In this document: positions 1-13,439 of the stretch, piece by piece
Layout of the letters: each line of letters opens with the position of its first letter
Position numbering within the stretch: the first letter of the stretch is position 1
NCBI RefSeq assembly: GCF_008831285.2
Contig: NC_045141.1
Coordinates: forward strand, 20,580,848 to 20,644,847
Reading direction: 5' to 3'
DNA from: Nymphaea colorata
Taxonomy: Eukaryota; Streptophyta; Magnoliopsida; Nymphaeales; Nymphaeaceae
Length of the DNA stretch: 64,000 bases
Made by a program: the position numbers and the translations under genes
The notes under the pieces: generated by a model
Database searches by the model: none
The model's input: the letters and a program-made list of their open reading frames with translations, nothing else
What the model was told of the DNA's origin: nothing

Positions 1-520
1 TATTGGGAACACCTCACGATCACATGGAGCCCTTCTCAATTGGCGATTACTTGTCAATTGTTTTCTGGTGGGGGAAATAATGATGGAGCATGTGTAGACC
101 TCACGCAAAAAAAGCTCAAGCTTGCCTTGTGGATCACATAATTGGACTTAACCTGGTAATCGTGCCTTATCGACCACATTCATGGCGGTGGAACCGTTGC
201 TTGGCTTCTATCACCCTGTGGAACCCTGCCTTTACACGCAAAGCATGGAACCTTATGGCTTTCTTATGTTCGTTTTCTTGGTTTTACCCATTCAAATCGG
301 GGACGGGTAGGGATGTCAATCTGATTTCAAATCCATTCAGTTGGATCCGTTAAATGCTTTCAGATTCGAGTACCAATTGAATTCATATTGGGTATTTGGT
401 CTCATAACAGAAGAATCAAATCCAAAAAAAATAAACAAAATGACCAAATACGGCTTTTGTTTTTCCCCTTAAAATTGAAGGGAAAATGGTGAGATGCCAA
501 AGAAATTCTCATCTACTGAC

Positions 521-559
<39 letters not shown>

Positions 560-3110
560 CGTCTACAGATGTTAATATAAGAATCCAAGTTGCAGCAGCT
601 TTGCCGTGCGAGGGACAACCGGTTTTGTTATTTCGAGCTGAGGATCTTCCAAAGTTTTGAAAGAGAGGAAAATATAATTATGAGAATTGGACGACTGTTT
701 AACTTCCAAGGGAGAAATTTTTGTTCGAAAATATTAGATGGACTTGGTTCATCTTAAGTGGAATTACTCCTGCAAAAAGAAAACTCGTGCTAAGGCATTT
801 GCAGTGACTAACCATAAAATCATAATGAACACATTTATAGGTCTATTTATACAAACCATACCAAGAAGAGTTGTGATTTTTCTCGGTCTTTTGGTGCATG
901 TGCCGTCACCGATCAGAGCGTGGAGACTTGTTTAGCATGACCTCTCATGTGAACAATAATCTCCTTGGATCGTGTTCCCTGGCTTTCTAAGACTTTGGAA
1001 ATATAGATACTTGTTAAGAAGTGTTGATTTCTATTTGAAATTCCACAAATACTAATAGCACGAGTTATAAGTTGACGTTATAGTAGCGGACGGTAAATTT
1101 AAACCAGGCAGGCCACTGCTTGGTCGGCTGGCAAAAAGCTCATTCACAATCAGCCCATTAAGAAAAACGGGTCGAAACACATAATCATTTGTGTCCTTAG
1201 ACGAGCAAAGTATTCCGGACTTTCATTATTGCAGCTGCTGCTTGTAATGTGGTACCAAAAGTTGAAGCTACAATAACTACAGACACCATGTTCCTTGAGA
1301 TCATATCGTTAACATTTTGCCTCCGAAACACAGGTTAAAGAGGTGTGTTTTAAGAAACTGGAAGAGGGAGGGATTGGCCCAAGAATAGGATTCAGGGAAC
1401 TAATCTTGATAGCCCGTCGCTTCAAAAGCAGAACCAAATTCCACTGAAAAATCAGTTCTCCTGCATGTAATACGAATTCTTGTCTCCACGTAAAGCAATA
1501 AAGGCTACCTGTAGAACAGCGTGACCTTGCATCATCAAACTGTAGAAGATTGAACGCCACCAAACGGTCCAGTGTATTTGAAGTTTCCAGAATATTGTTG
1601 AGAAGCAATAGCAACTTCAAGAACAAAGGCCGATGTAACAAATTCTGATGTTCTTTATGCAATTACACGATCGCTTGTTCAAAGGCATAGATTGGGAGAG
1701 TGACCTCTCATAAAAGTTTGACATCCATAGATTTCCTGTTCTGATATTTCTGACATCCAAGTTACCAAAAGGGTTGTGAGGTGTGTTACACGCCTTACAT
1801 CAAGCACCAACACCGTCATTCTGCACCTTGAGTATCTTATATTTTTGTCTCATAAGATGTGACCGTTGGAGTTCACCTCATCTTTTGAAAAAATAAATAA
1901 AATCCAAAAGAAAAAAAACCTTAGTATGCACCAAATGCTTTGATAAGAATACGCTTAACAGAGTAAGAAAATTACATATTCGTTGCCATCTTACTTCTGG
2001 ATGCTTGAGTGAATTTTGCACTTCCTGAACTATAATTACACCACACTAGGGGCCTTTCTGAATTCTTCATGCCATTGACAAGGCATGCTTTGACGAGTCT
2101 ATGTCACAGGAGGCCTGCACAACTGGAAAACTGCTAATGCACCAAACGTCAGTATCACCATTGAGAATAAGAAGTTAAAAACCATCTCGAAAATGCAATT
2201 CAAAATCTTTGCATTTGTAAGCTGGACGAGGTGCACTTTATCTGAAGGCTTGATCACCTACCTATTCGACATCATCACAGCATTATCTAGACCAATCCGT
2301 ATATGCTTTTGCCCATTTTAATATTTGGACATATGTAAGCAGATACTACAAGAAAACCCTTGTACAATATCAAATGTTTTTTGTTCAAGCATCTTCTTCA
2401 CAAAAACATGATTCACCAAACAGAAGTTCCTTTCAGACTAATAAAGATATAAAATTCATACAAATATCCACGCAAGATGCTATCCAGGGTAACCCTGTCT
2501 CTGTTCCTCTGGAGCCTGATATGCAATACATAACTGGCTTAAATCGCTATCTATCGATATGTTGACTGATAATCTGTACCGCCAGGCCAAATGAGCGGAA
2601 TGTCAAGAGACCGTGTTTTGCTCCATGTTGGGGTATGGTGCTACACTGGGCAAATCCAAAATTCTGTGACATTTTAATAGGATAGAAGCCCTAAAAGCTG
2701 GCCTGCACATCCAGAAACTCCAGAAGAAAATCATCCTTTGGGAACTGAAAGTGCTACCAATTTACATGGAAGAAATCAATCGTGCTTGCGAGTCAGTGAT
2801 GCCAGCACTCTCCAGTCTCAAGAAAATGATCGAACACCATGAAAACTGACAGATAATCCACTGACTGCTTTGTCACGTGTTCATTCTCATGCTCTTACTA
2901 TCACCGCAAACAGTTTGGTACAGTATGAGCAACAAAACTTAGGTTTAACTTAATCTGCATAGATGTCAAACATATCCTGAGGGACCGTTGAGGAGATGAG
3001 GAACATTCATATTTTGAGAAGCGCCCATACAAATGAAAATCTCTTTCTTTACTTGGCATGCAATGTGGAAGCGCATGCCATAATTGTCGAATGATAGAAA
3101 CAAAACAAAT
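1..3110. other. 3' flank of the tRNA methyltransferase gene; no gene recognised
   Basis: No open frame here resembles a protein I know. The longest is a 117-codon minus-strand frame at 1309-1662 with no recognisable motif and no supporting splice pattern. Bases 300-420 read like a degenerate transposon end of the kind common in plant genomes ('gggatgtcaatctgat' and following). A (TA)14 microsatellite lies at 527-554. The part nearest 3110 should hold the 3' UTR of the minus-strand methyltransferase gene, but I could not fix a polyadenylation site. Confidence 0.5.
527..554. repeat. (TA)n microsatellite
   Basis: About 14 uninterrupted TA units are read directly from the sequence in intergenic DNA. 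Confidence 0.95.
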
Positions 3111-5714
3111 TTAAATTTTCTGGTACATTCTTCTGTATATTTTTGCACCCTCAGATTCTGCATGGATCTCTCTTTCTGTTCTAATTCCCATAGGGTTTGA
3201 CAAAATCCATCCCTCCGAATCACATGGAATGTCAGGGTTTATGATGTCAATGTGTTTAAAAATGCTCGAACAAGCATCAAATTGATCCCTCATTTCATGT
3301 GCCACTTCCAACACATCTGACTGCATGAAAACCTGCTTATCATTAAAACATCAACAGTAAAGCAAATTGCATTAGTAGCAGGCAATTTACTAAATGGGAA
3401 GCTCATGCCTCAAAGGAACTTAGTTCAATACTTTCAGAATCTTGATTTACTGACCCAGCATAGCTGTAAGATTAATAATCTGAAGTGCCATATAGAGGAA
3501 TAGTAGGAGCACATAACCATTATGCTCCGGATGTGCCCAACAGCCCAATTGTTGATCGGGTTTCAGATATGGGAAGTACTGCTCATGGTAGCTACATTTG
3601 TTCCTTTCCCTACTCCTATTTATGGACAACCCTAATCAACAATAAATTTCATAGTGGACCTACAAATTTCTGTAATTTCTGTTCTAACTAAATTGTTAAG
3701 TCTTCAAAATCGCCGTTGCCACCCATAGCTTTTAGGCGAAGTTCACCAGAATCACTACCCTTCCATTATAGACTCTCCAAACTTTAGCCCTCGGCCCCTT
3801 GCATTTCAAAACCAGCTCAACAGATTTAAAGCTTTAGAAACAGGAAAACAATGAAGAAGACCGTTTCTTTCTTCCGAAAGAGGAAGACTCATTTGGCTCA
3901 GTTTTATCATCATCCATGCTTGGTCTATTCACCAATAGCAACAAGTAGAATCTGAAACACCTCAAATTTGGCTACAACTATATTGCAGACCTTTAGTCCC
4001 TGACTGGACATGGGAATTGGGAACAGTTTCTCCAAACTAAGCAAAAACGAAATTCCTACCATGGCACTTGCACAATTCTAGCTCGTTTTGCCCAGAAGCT
4101 TTATCTACAAATACACTGTTAGCTTCTCCTAGAGACACTATTTGCTACTAACAGTATAAAAGGATTGGCAAAGGATGTACCTGTCCACCAGGCACCAAAC
4201 TTTCCAGTATAGAATCCACCAAGGGCTTCTGTAGCACCCTTCTCTTGTGATGACGTTTCTTGAAATGTGGATCTGGGCACTGTGAGGATAGATGATTCTT
4301 GTATTATTCATTCACTTCAGGAATATTAGCTTCAAGGAAGAAACCTAATGGATAAAAAATTACCAGTATCGAGACGCACATTAAAGGACCTGGGTAAGCA
4401 GAAACCAGCTCCTTGAAAGCAACTGTGGCATTGGCAAACATAAAATGTCTGCTTTCGTGTGCAATAGGTTTCAGAAAAATGTTAGTTTCCGTATGAGAAA
4501 ATATTGCATGCTACATTTGATTGCTTACATGTTCTTAAGCGATAGCTCTTTCACCCAAAATTGTGCACGCTTCACCAGCTGCATTGGCAGAAGAGGATCA
4601 CAAATTACAAGTTAGAAACGGTTCTAGGAAGTACAGTTGAGGTTGCACATGTAATCTAGGAAAAATATTACCTTCTCACGTATTTCAAGTCCCAAATAGT
4701 TTCTTGATTGAGGGTGTTTCTTTGCCAGCCACATGAGAAATCTGCCACTACCTGGAAGAATAAAATTATTAGCTGAATGTCAACAAGCTTCATTGCTTAT
4801 TCTCACTCCTGCACCAACTATCTGTGCCGCTGAATCAGAATAAAACATTGTAGGCGTTCGAACTAGTTACGACAGTAAGAAGTCCAAGCAGTTCCTATGA
4901 ATCATGAAACTGGTGCGGTTAAAGAACTTGTGTTTTACACATTCGCAAAGACTTCCGAAATCCTTAGAGCTACAATAGATGCAATGCAGGACAGTTATGG
5001 TGCAGACGACAGCGAAATTATAGAACGATAGTAGGCGTAAAAGGCATACAATATTGGAGACATCCATCAGAACGTTCGAAATTACGTCGCTACAAGGACT
5101 ACATGAAAAAGAAAGAAATGCAAGGAGCCAAAAAAAGTTCACTACCGGAACCAATGTCGACCATGAGCGGCAATTTGGGGTCTTCAAAAACTCCGTCCCA
5201 ATTTGGTATCTCTGGAGAAGTCTGTGTTCAAAGAAAATCAATCAGTAAGCAAGCACAGAAGAAGCCAATAATAACTCAACGAGAAAAGGAAAGTCTAGAA
5301 GAAGAGAAATTGGTCGCTAACGGGTGTAAAGAATAGGAAGAAAACTTACAGAGAACGACGCACTGAGAGGGTTCACATGCTGTCGAATGCGAACATGACC
5401 CACCTGGAAAAAAGAAACGCTAATCAAAACGGGTGCGCGCGTATGTGTGTGTGTGTGCATGTTGTTTTGGAAGGGGTGGAGGATAGAGGGGAACGAGAGA
5501 GAGAGACCTCTCCTACTTTCTCCTTGAGCTTGAGGTCGGCGTATTCTAACTCGACAAGGTCGGGGCTTCTGAGATGTTGCTGTTGAAGAAGAAGAGGACG
5601 GTGGTTCTGCAAGGAAGAGGCCGATACCATCAAGGCCGTTCTCCCTAAACGGGACGGTGCGGAGGAGGACAAGTGAACCCTCGGCGCCAAAGCCATAAGA
5701 TGAACACCTGCCAT
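3111..5714 (-). CDS. plastid-type tRNA (guanine-N7)-methyltransferase, TrmB family
   Basis: The enzyme uses S-adenosylmethionine to methylate N7 of guanosine (m7G46 in family members) in tRNA variable loops. Eight exons on the minus strand: 5517-5714, 5350-5403, 5146-5221, 4672-4751, 4529-4578, 4364-4448, 4181-4279 and 3111-3332. All phases match and the product is 287 aa. The SAM-binding loop DIGSGSG is at residues 106-112. The family signature PDPHFKKRHHKRR is at 183-195; bacterial TrmB has PDPW here, and the HF variant is what I recall for the plastid clade (Arabidopsis At5g17660). The C-terminal GIRTERE carries the TxxE motif. The first ~55 residues are Ser/Leu/Arg-rich, like a chloroplast transit peptide. 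The ATG at 5714 is the first on the transcript side after about 5880, so it is the likely start. The last intron (3333-4180) is the longest. Naming is secure from motifs; plastid targeting is inferred. Confidence 0.93.
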
Positions 5715-8273
5715 TCCCTCTTTGCTCTCTTTCCCCTCGCTCTTCTCCCCCTTTACCTGTGCGCAACAGACTATTCCGGTCGGCTTGAGGAGGGAGGAGG
5801 TGGAGGTTCAAATGGCTCCAGAAATTTACGGAGATTTCCTGCAGTCGCTTTGGGCCTGTAAATGCTATTTTGTCCAAAAAATCTTTGCAAATCAGAAGCC
5901 AAAATCGCTAGTATTAGTATTAGTATACTCCCACGAAAGGTCTTATCATTTTGGATATTTCATTATTTAACTTTTTGTGGCAAGCGGTTAAGCAGTTGAA
6001 TTCTTGACTCCTTCAATCTAGAAGCCTTCTCGTACGAGTTCGATGGATATCTCCTTAGCTTTGTTTTCACAAAAACCATTCTTTGGCTGCTAACTACCAA
6101 ATAAAAGCCTGAAGTTAGAGCCCACCTAAAACAAAATAAAGATATGCCTTTTCCCAACTAATTCACAAGTACTTGTTATAGGAAAAGTAAAGGGAAGGAC
6201 GCTTCTTGCTTGAAAGTTCTCGTTATGTCCGCTAAGCATAGACTTGATCCACTCTTTCTCTTCAAAGCACTTAACTGCGAGATTCAACTAAGCGAATTCT
6301 TGTATTTATGTACTCGGACTGCATTTATATTTCTTAAACTTTGTTTACGGTGGGCGACAAGGTACTGCCTTGGAGAAACCATAAGACCAAGGTAGAACGG
6401 TATCTTCTTCGTTTGTTTTAGACACCCGCGTTTCACCTGAACTTTTGCTTGGCAAATTGTAATGCAATTCTGAGTTACAACTTTTCGCCTCTGCAAAAAA
6501 ATATGATTTGACGGATATGTTCTCCTCGTGTCCGCCTACCTTGACTATGTTCATGACCAATGTAATCGCACTAACTAATAACGTTCTGTCGTTGAAATTT
6601 TCTGATTTTGGATTGACCAAGAAGAGCGAGATAGAGGGTTCAAACTGCTTGTTTAAATGAAACGATAAAATGTTGTAACTTCAATCCAAGCAGAGGAGCA
6701 CTATATGCCAGAGTGGGAGCAGTGCTTACACAGAAGAGCTCGAAAAGCAGACCGAGGCGATACCACATTTCGAGACGTCGCCAATAAATAGACGAACTTG
6801 AGACTACGGAAAGAAGAAGAGTGAAACGAAGCCATTCCACTCCACTAGAAAGAGTGCTTTCTCGCGTATAGGGTGAGGATTCTTTAGAGATACTTGAGAG
6901 AGAAAATATCAACAAATTAAATAAGGCTCCCACGAAAATATGACATAAAAATACGACTGTATTGGCTTTAAAGCAAATAAAGAATGCATTATTATTTTGC
7001 ATTGTTCAGGTCACCTAAAGTTGCAGTTGAGCACTGTGAAAACACGACCAAGACCACTCGTTTCCTAGACCCTTCTCTATCATCAACAGCGGACCAACAC
7101 CCCAGAAACATGAATGGTCTTTGGATCATGTCGCATATTTACATCGGCAGTTACACTCTAAGTGAACATTTAGGCATCCAACAGAAAAACTCAGAATACC
7201 TCTATCCTGGACCGAACTAGGATTTTTAATACCCTCAACTTTGAAGAAGGAAGCTAGAATTTTTCATGCACGAGTAGACAAGATGTTTCACCGATTGAAG
7301 TGAGCCCCTTACCAAGTTCGACTTCTAGTCAAGCAGGAACAATCTTGTAGAAAATAAATTAACAGTAGCGTTTAGGGAGCAGCCAAGCCTTTGTGAAATG
7401 CACCACATGCAGTCAATGCAGTTGTCACTTGTCACCTGAATACACGGGCTGGTTAGGCATCGAATAATCGACATGCTTCTAACTTGATTGAAAGAGAACC
7501 ATGATTATAGTTCATGCACCACGGTAGTGAGTCTTGAATTGGTTGATCTAAGAGAGTGTAAGCCAATTATTCTGAGAGAGTATTAACCTATGTATTGTTC
7601 CAGTGAGAGGCCGATACGAAATATCAATCGCTGAATTCCACAGTATTAATGTCACGGATGCATCCAGTATAGCTCTAGAAATCAGATCCCATTAAATCAA
7701 TGGTAGACTGTAACAGCATTAAGAACAGGAACAACGAAAGGCTGAATTTATCAATCACCGAACCATAACCAAGAAATTACCATAAACAAACTATCTCAAC
7801 AAATCGTACTCCAACAAGTCGTACTTTTCGTGTTTACTGCCAGATTCCAGGATTCTCAATGAAGGAAAAAATATATATTATAAATGATATTGACCTATAT
7901 GATGGGTGGCTTTTCCTGGATTTGCATACCCTCAACCTAACCCCATGAAATATCAATGCTTGGCAATGACACAGCTTAAGGAGCCATAACTACCAAAAAA
8001 TTATTACAATGTTTTCTTTATATTACATGTAGAACAACTGTAAAGATGTATCCGTACATTATCAAACATTAGTAAGAAGCTTTAGATGCTGTAGTGCATG
8101 TACCAATATGTTCAACATAACCTTAGTTGCCAAAGTTCAGCCACCTCAGCGCAACTGCAAAGTTAAGAACCTGCTAAGGAGCTGAAGATGTGTTGAATCC
8201 TCCCACTCCTCCCACTTGAAACTAGATGGAGAGATACTGGATGAATCAACTTGACATTGAAATAAACAATAAG
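5715..8273. other. intergenic, methyltransferase promoter side and SKIP31 3' side
   Basis: This stretch lies upstream of the minus-strand methyltransferase and downstream of minus-strand SKIP31, so it should hold the promoter of the first and the 3' UTR of the second. No protein is recognised. A 120-codon minus-strand frame at 6640-7002 is hydrophobic but matches nothing I know and has no clear splice context. A tRNA-like remnant lies at about 5975-6060. I see no clear TATA box. Confidence 0.5.
5975..6060 (+). repeat. possible tRNA-derived SINE or tRNA pseudogene remnant
   Basis: The segment 'gtggcaagcggttaagcag' resembles the internal promoter A box of a tRNA gene (TRGCNNAGYGG, then TTAAG). 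About 50 bases downstream, 'gagttcgatgg' resembles a B box. It does not fold into an obvious intact cloverleaf, so it is read as a degraded tRNA-derived element. Confidence 0.4.
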
Positions 8274-11200
8274 CTAACAAAAATATAAAGCTGCCTCCAG
8301 CTCTTTCTCATCAGCACAGTTGTAGCCAAGGAGGTAGGCACGTGCTGCAAAAAAGAATAACGAATTTACACAACCATCAGCATATGAAAATCTTTCACCT
8401 ATTTGTAGGCATTATAAGTCTGGTGAGGTACAGATGCCCTGGGAAAATGTGTTCATCTGCCTAACATTTATGTCCACAGGAAAATACACACACACACACA
8501 CACACAGGAAAAAGATGCAACAGTTTCAGGTCCATAGAGATCGGATGCATTCTTCAGACACGCGAGAGAGAGGGAGAGAGAGAGAGAGAGAGCATGTGTG
8601 CCCTGTGTGCGTGTGCATCGGTGGCTAGATCAGGTCACTAAGTGCATAAAAAAAGCAATCAGATTTACCAAATCGTCCAGATCCCATGAATGGTTCCTGT
8701 TCATCTGTTGCACCTCCTTGTTGCTGATCCTGAAATTTTAAGCAGACTGAATTAGGGAATAATGCTATTTTAAATTTTTCCATAGCAAGAAAAGCATCTC
8801 CAGTTCACCATGATGTGACTAGGTGGCAAACATGTGATTAGTCATGGATAAGCAAAGATAATTCCTCATGAAATGCCATCTAAGAGAGTCTAGGATATAC
8901 ATGTAAGCATCAATTTAATAGAGATGTAGAAAAGAATTCTACACCCACAAGAAACAAAGATAACACAACAGAATTAAGACTTGATCACTAGTTACCTCCA
9001 CAGGAGGATACGTAATAGAAATGCTTAAGCAAGATATTTCAACTTTCTCACATTCTGGGAGGTAAAGAAAACAAAAGTAATTTCCCAACTAAAGGGGTGA
9101 AGAGACTCCAGGCAGTACAGAAATGGAGTAACAAAAAGCAAGGGAAGGAGTTTGGAGAGAGAGAGAGAGAGAGAGAAAAGAGTGTGTAAGCAAAACTAAA
9201 AGCGGAGAAACAAAGAGAGGAAAGGACCTCCTATTGAGGGGCAGAGGTATAACTCACCATGTCAGGTTCCTCCTCTGAAGGTGAAAGCCAACTATCAAAA
9301 CAAAGACCTGATATCGTACAAACCAGAAGGCCACTGGACGGGTCCAAGATGGTTTCTCGACATGTATCATCGCATACTGCACAGATAATATTTCTGCTTA
9401 GCATATCTATCACAAAATACATTCTTTATGAACAATAATTCACCTACCATGTACACGACCAGTTTTCTCACAGATAAATACATCTCCGATTTGAGAATAA
9501 GTGCATGTCTCCCCTGAGCATGCATGGTCAGGAGCCACATCATCAGTCAAGCCTCGGCTACTTTTCCAAATAGAAACCTGATCTGCCACTGTTTTGTCAA
9601 GAATTATGCTGTCATCGTTCACCTTCATAAGCCAGAGTAAGTAAGTAGAGAAATAAACAAGAAAAATCCTATTTAACATAATACATCATAAAGTTACTTC
9701 TATAAGTGCAGGGGATTACTTGCGAAGGAAGGGGAGCCTGGCTTCTCTTTGCAACCTGCATTTGAATATAATACTCCTTAAACTCAGCTGGGGTATTCCT
9801 AACAAACTCAACCATGTCCTCTTCATCACGCTGCAAAAGAGACAAGTCATATTGTAAACCACTCAGAATCAATCTTTAGCCTTCACCAAGCTACTATTCT
9901 TTGAAAGGTAAATCCAAAAAAGCATATCTACAACAAATAGCATCAAATACACAAACTTCAGCATTGAAATTCCAAAACAATGATAAATAATGGCAAATTT
10001 ATTTCTCACCAAAGAAATGGAAAACCAATCTAAGTGGCTTTCCTGTTCTAAATGCACTATTTCAAAGTTGACGTGCTGAGACCTACAGTGTTTCAAACTA
10101 CAAGCCAGAAATTGTACCTTTTCATAATGTTTTTAAAATGAGAAAAGAATATTAACACTCAACACAGGTTATCATAGTAATTTGTCAATTGCCAAACATG
10201 TTCTGTGGTGTCTCTTAAAGACCTAGAAGGTTTTCATAGATAAAGACTAAAGAGGAGGACTCACCTTTGTTAAAGTCAATATTATTATTGCACCTTTTTT
10301 TTATCTATGTAATGAAATAGAAACAAATTATAGAACTATAGAATATGAAACATGCTAGGCTAATTGTTCATCAGAATTACAAATACATGCAACTTTTTCT
10401 AAATATACAGTTTCTGATCCCAATATCATGAAGAGATGGAACTTTTTCTTCACCAATATTGGTAAAATCATTACAAACCCAAAAAACACACTTGAGGACC
10501 TTCTGAGGACTGCAGAAAGCATAGGGACGGTTCCCTCAGAAGAAGCACACTTTTCCAGCATAGGGACGGTTACCTTCAATAACAAATGATTATGTGCTAG
10601 AGTAGAACTTAATGTGGGGAAAGATGGAAAAAAAATGTCATGCCTTGCTTTTATCAACAAAGTAGCAAAGACAAGGAAACAATTGATTGACCAACAAAAA
10701 AAAATACACATCATGTATATCCAACCTGGTCCACAAATTGTAATTTAAGCTTTTACCTGTATATAGAGTTTCTTCCATGCACATGCACGTGGTTTCCCAG
10801 TAGGGGATGCCAGGCCCCACCGCATGCAGTACCTGAAAATCAAGTAAACCCAAGTAAATATGCATTTAAATAAACTTATTGTACTAGTTCACAACGGCGG
10901 AAAAACGTGTTTTCTTATATAAACAAATTAATGCGAAAGAGAAGTAGTTTAGTGGATCCTAGGTGAATCATGAAACTTTTAGTTGTTTTTCATTTATATT
11001 CCTTAAACATATCGCTGTAATCATTCCCATCTCATTTGTTTTCTGCTTATCAACTCTGAATTCTGTTAGCAACAAGCCACCACCTGAGTCGAAAAGAAAG
11101 ATGCCAAAAGGTAATATGTGATACTCCTTTTGTCGGACCCTTTCATATCATTGACATAAGAAACATTTAAAGCATGTATATTTGGAAGCAAAGTGGAGAA

Positions 11201-12879
11201 ATAAAAAACGAACAGAATTGAATCATTCTTTGATATTTCTTTCTATATCATAATTCTGTTTACAAGTTTGATGAGGGGGAGTTCCCACTAAGCGTATTAA
11301 CCACTTTCTTTAGTTCCAATATGTCCTTTATCATGTTCTTGACTTCTTCTTGATCAAGGTCAAAGGATCCTCCTCAATTAACTTCATAACATATTAAAAT
11401 TTATGCAACTAAATTGCATCTTCTGGTAGCAACAAAAAAATAATGTTACTTAACAATCTAAACGATAAGCCAGTCCTAATTCCTGAAACCTTGGTGCAGT
11501 AGTAAAACCCTAGAGAAGTCCTCCCCGACCCCACAAGGTACAATAATTTCAGCTTAAATAAGGAGTGATAGACATAAGAATCAAACTACGACTGCCCTTC
11601 TCACAGACATGACCCATCTGACGATACCAATGCCTTTGGGTTAGAAACAGCATACACTTCTATGTGGAAAATCCCATGGGTGTCTTCTCAATGGACTTGA
11701 CATCACTATCTGAATTCTCAGAAAGCAACAACTGTGGCTAAATCAGTGTAACGTTTGAAGCTAAGAGACGATGTGAAAGTTAGACAAGTTAATTTACTTA
11801 CAGGCGACGCCATAAGAACTCATCAGAGGCTGCAAAGTTAAGAAATCGACAAACTAGCGCACATGCCACAAGATCCTGTACAAAAAAACAGGTTAGGAAC
11901 ATGCAGCATCGATCACGAATAGAGGGGATCACAAAGTGGAAATAGAAAATCTATGGGAACACGAACAATCCTTCACCTCAGAAGACAAAAATTTGAGGAT
12001 GTGTCGGAAAAGCTCTGGAGGGATCTTGCTGAACATCCCGCTCATGATGTATTTTGTCCGCCAGCTGCGGTCAGCGGGACCTTTTTCCACACTAGAGGTA
12101 GAAAGAGAGCCGGTCTCCAGAACAGGTTCACTTTCTACTGGACGGCGTCCAGCCGCAAGCAGTGGAACATGCGAAGCGCATAACCTCTTCTGTGGCCTCT
12201 CCACAACCTCTTCCTAGCAAACACACACTCAACTAGTTTAACAACCATTAACAGATATAAGTATCCACACGATGAGGTTGCAACATTTACAAGGAAGGTC
12301 TCTTTCATATCTCCAAAACTTCCCTAATTCATTCACTTGTGTGTGTTTAGCATTCGCAATGACATGGCCAACAATGAAAGAAAGTGGGCAGTGTCGGTGA
12401 CAAATGGCCATGCAAACTCTTGCTCCATTTCACAGAAATGAATGCAAGGATTTGATAATCTCCAAGAAAGTACCAAATACCACTCAACCTTTTGGACACC
12501 GACATTGCTACTAACACATACGCCAAGAAGTAACATGCAAGTCGAGGAAATGGAGCAGTAATTCGCGAAATTCGTGCACCCACGGCAAAGAGAAGGAGAA
12601 CGAACCAAGGTAATGGAAAGCAAACATGGAGCAAGAAAACCCTAATTTCTATAATCACACATCGAAATGAAGAAACGGAAAAACCCGATTGGAGAAGCCA
12701 CAACAACCATGGTTTTTCACCAAAACAGCACAAGAAGAAGAAGAAGAAGAAATTGCGGAGGTGCGCAAACGAAAGGGGTGACTCACATCTTCAGATATCT
12801 CGGAAAGGACCTCTGCTTCCAGGAACTGCGCTAAAGCTTCATCTTCTTCTTCTTCTCTTCTCTTCTCGACGTCAGTCAT
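8274..12879 (-). CDS. SKIP31: F-box protein SKIP31 orthologue
   Basis: F-box proteins of this type are substrate receptors of SCF (SKP1-Cullin1-F-box) E3 ubiquitin ligases and bind SKP1/ASK adaptors. Nine exons on the minus strand: 12787-12879, 11977-12213, 11802-11875, 10757-10832, 9720-9830, 9448-9622, 9258-9376, 8669-8729 and 8274-8344. All junctions are GT..AG with matching phases; the product is 338 aa. An acidic N terminus (residues 1-31) leads to an F-box starting [16 protein letters not shown] at 95-110 and running to about 140. Then come [17 protein letters not shown], and a Cys/His-rich region around 228-285 ([30 protein letters not shown]) that may bind metal. The C terminus ends in [19 protein letters not shown] recognise the order and wording of these blocks from Arabidopsis SKIP31 (At5g45360, about 309 aa). 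The target protein is unknown to me. The 5' end faces SIG2 head to head. Confidence 0.93.
8486..8592. repeat. (CA)n and (GA)n microsatellites in SKIP31 intron 8
   Basis: A CA run at 8486-8506 and an interrupted GA run at 8564-8592 lie between SKIP31 exons 9 and 8. Confidence 0.95.
9157..9177. repeat. (GA)n microsatellite in SKIP31 intron 7
   Basis: About ten GA units lie in the intron between exons 8 and 7 of SKIP31. Confidence 0.9.
10500..10571. repeat. hairpin plus duplicated 15-mer in SKIP31 intron 4
   Basis: CTTCTGAGG at 10500-10508 pairs with CCTCAGAAG at 10534-10542. The 15-mer agcatagggacggtt occurs at 10518-10532 and again at 10557-10571. It sits inside the intron between exons 5 and 4 and looks like a fragment of a small repeat element. 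Confidence 0.7.
11575..11645 (-). repeat. possible tRNA-derived SINE fragment in SKIP31 intron 3
   Basis: Read on the minus strand, a TGGTATCGTCAGATGGG-like A box is followed about 35-40 bases later by GTAGTTTGATTCT, which resembles a degraded B box. This rests on short motifs only. Confidence 0.3.
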
Positions 12880-13439
12880 TCTACAGACCTTTTTCCTTTC
12901 TCTCCCTCCAATGAGCCCCCCGAAACGATGAAGAAGAACCTAACGCCTGGCCGCCGGAACAGCCAAGGAAGGCCGGCCGATGGTCGGCGAACACAAGACC
13001 AGCGACAAGCAGGGTTTCGTCCCTACCCTTCCCCAATCGTGGTCGGAATTTTGGACTCGGAAACAGCAGTAGCCTCAATCCAACGCTAAACCCCGATGAT
13101 GACGATCGACGACGACCGCGGGTGATGAGCAGACGGTTCTCCCGCCTCCGCACGGGCACGCCTGGTCTCTTGCAACCGCCCGACCAAAGGCTCCCGAGCG
13201 TCGGCCGCTGAAAGAATCCAATACCGAGACCCGACGCGAGACCAATCGAGCTCGGTTAGGTTTTAGCCATGGCCAGCAGCCTAGGTCTGCCATTTGCATG
13301 AACAGGAGGACGTCGGGTTGGGTCGGGTAGTTGACGGGTACTCGGTATTTAACTCGAGATTCGAGCTCAAACAAAAAGCACCGGACTAACTAGATAAGTT
13401 ATCAGTCCGACTCGGGTGAGCCCGACTAAACGTGGTTCA

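Noticed and set aside
1309-1662. 117-codon minus-strand frame as a gene
   Set aside because: There is no recognisable motif, splice chain or promoter. Length alone is within chance in AT-rich plant DNA.
5317-5877. 186-codon minus-strand frame overlapping the methyltransferase start
   Set aside because: It opens at TTG, runs through GA and CA repeats and is a different frame from the real exon 1.
12881-13374. Minus-strand frames upstream of SKIP31
   Set aside because: They are in GC-rich promoter DNA, share no domain with known proteins and are not needed for the SKIP31 start at 12879.
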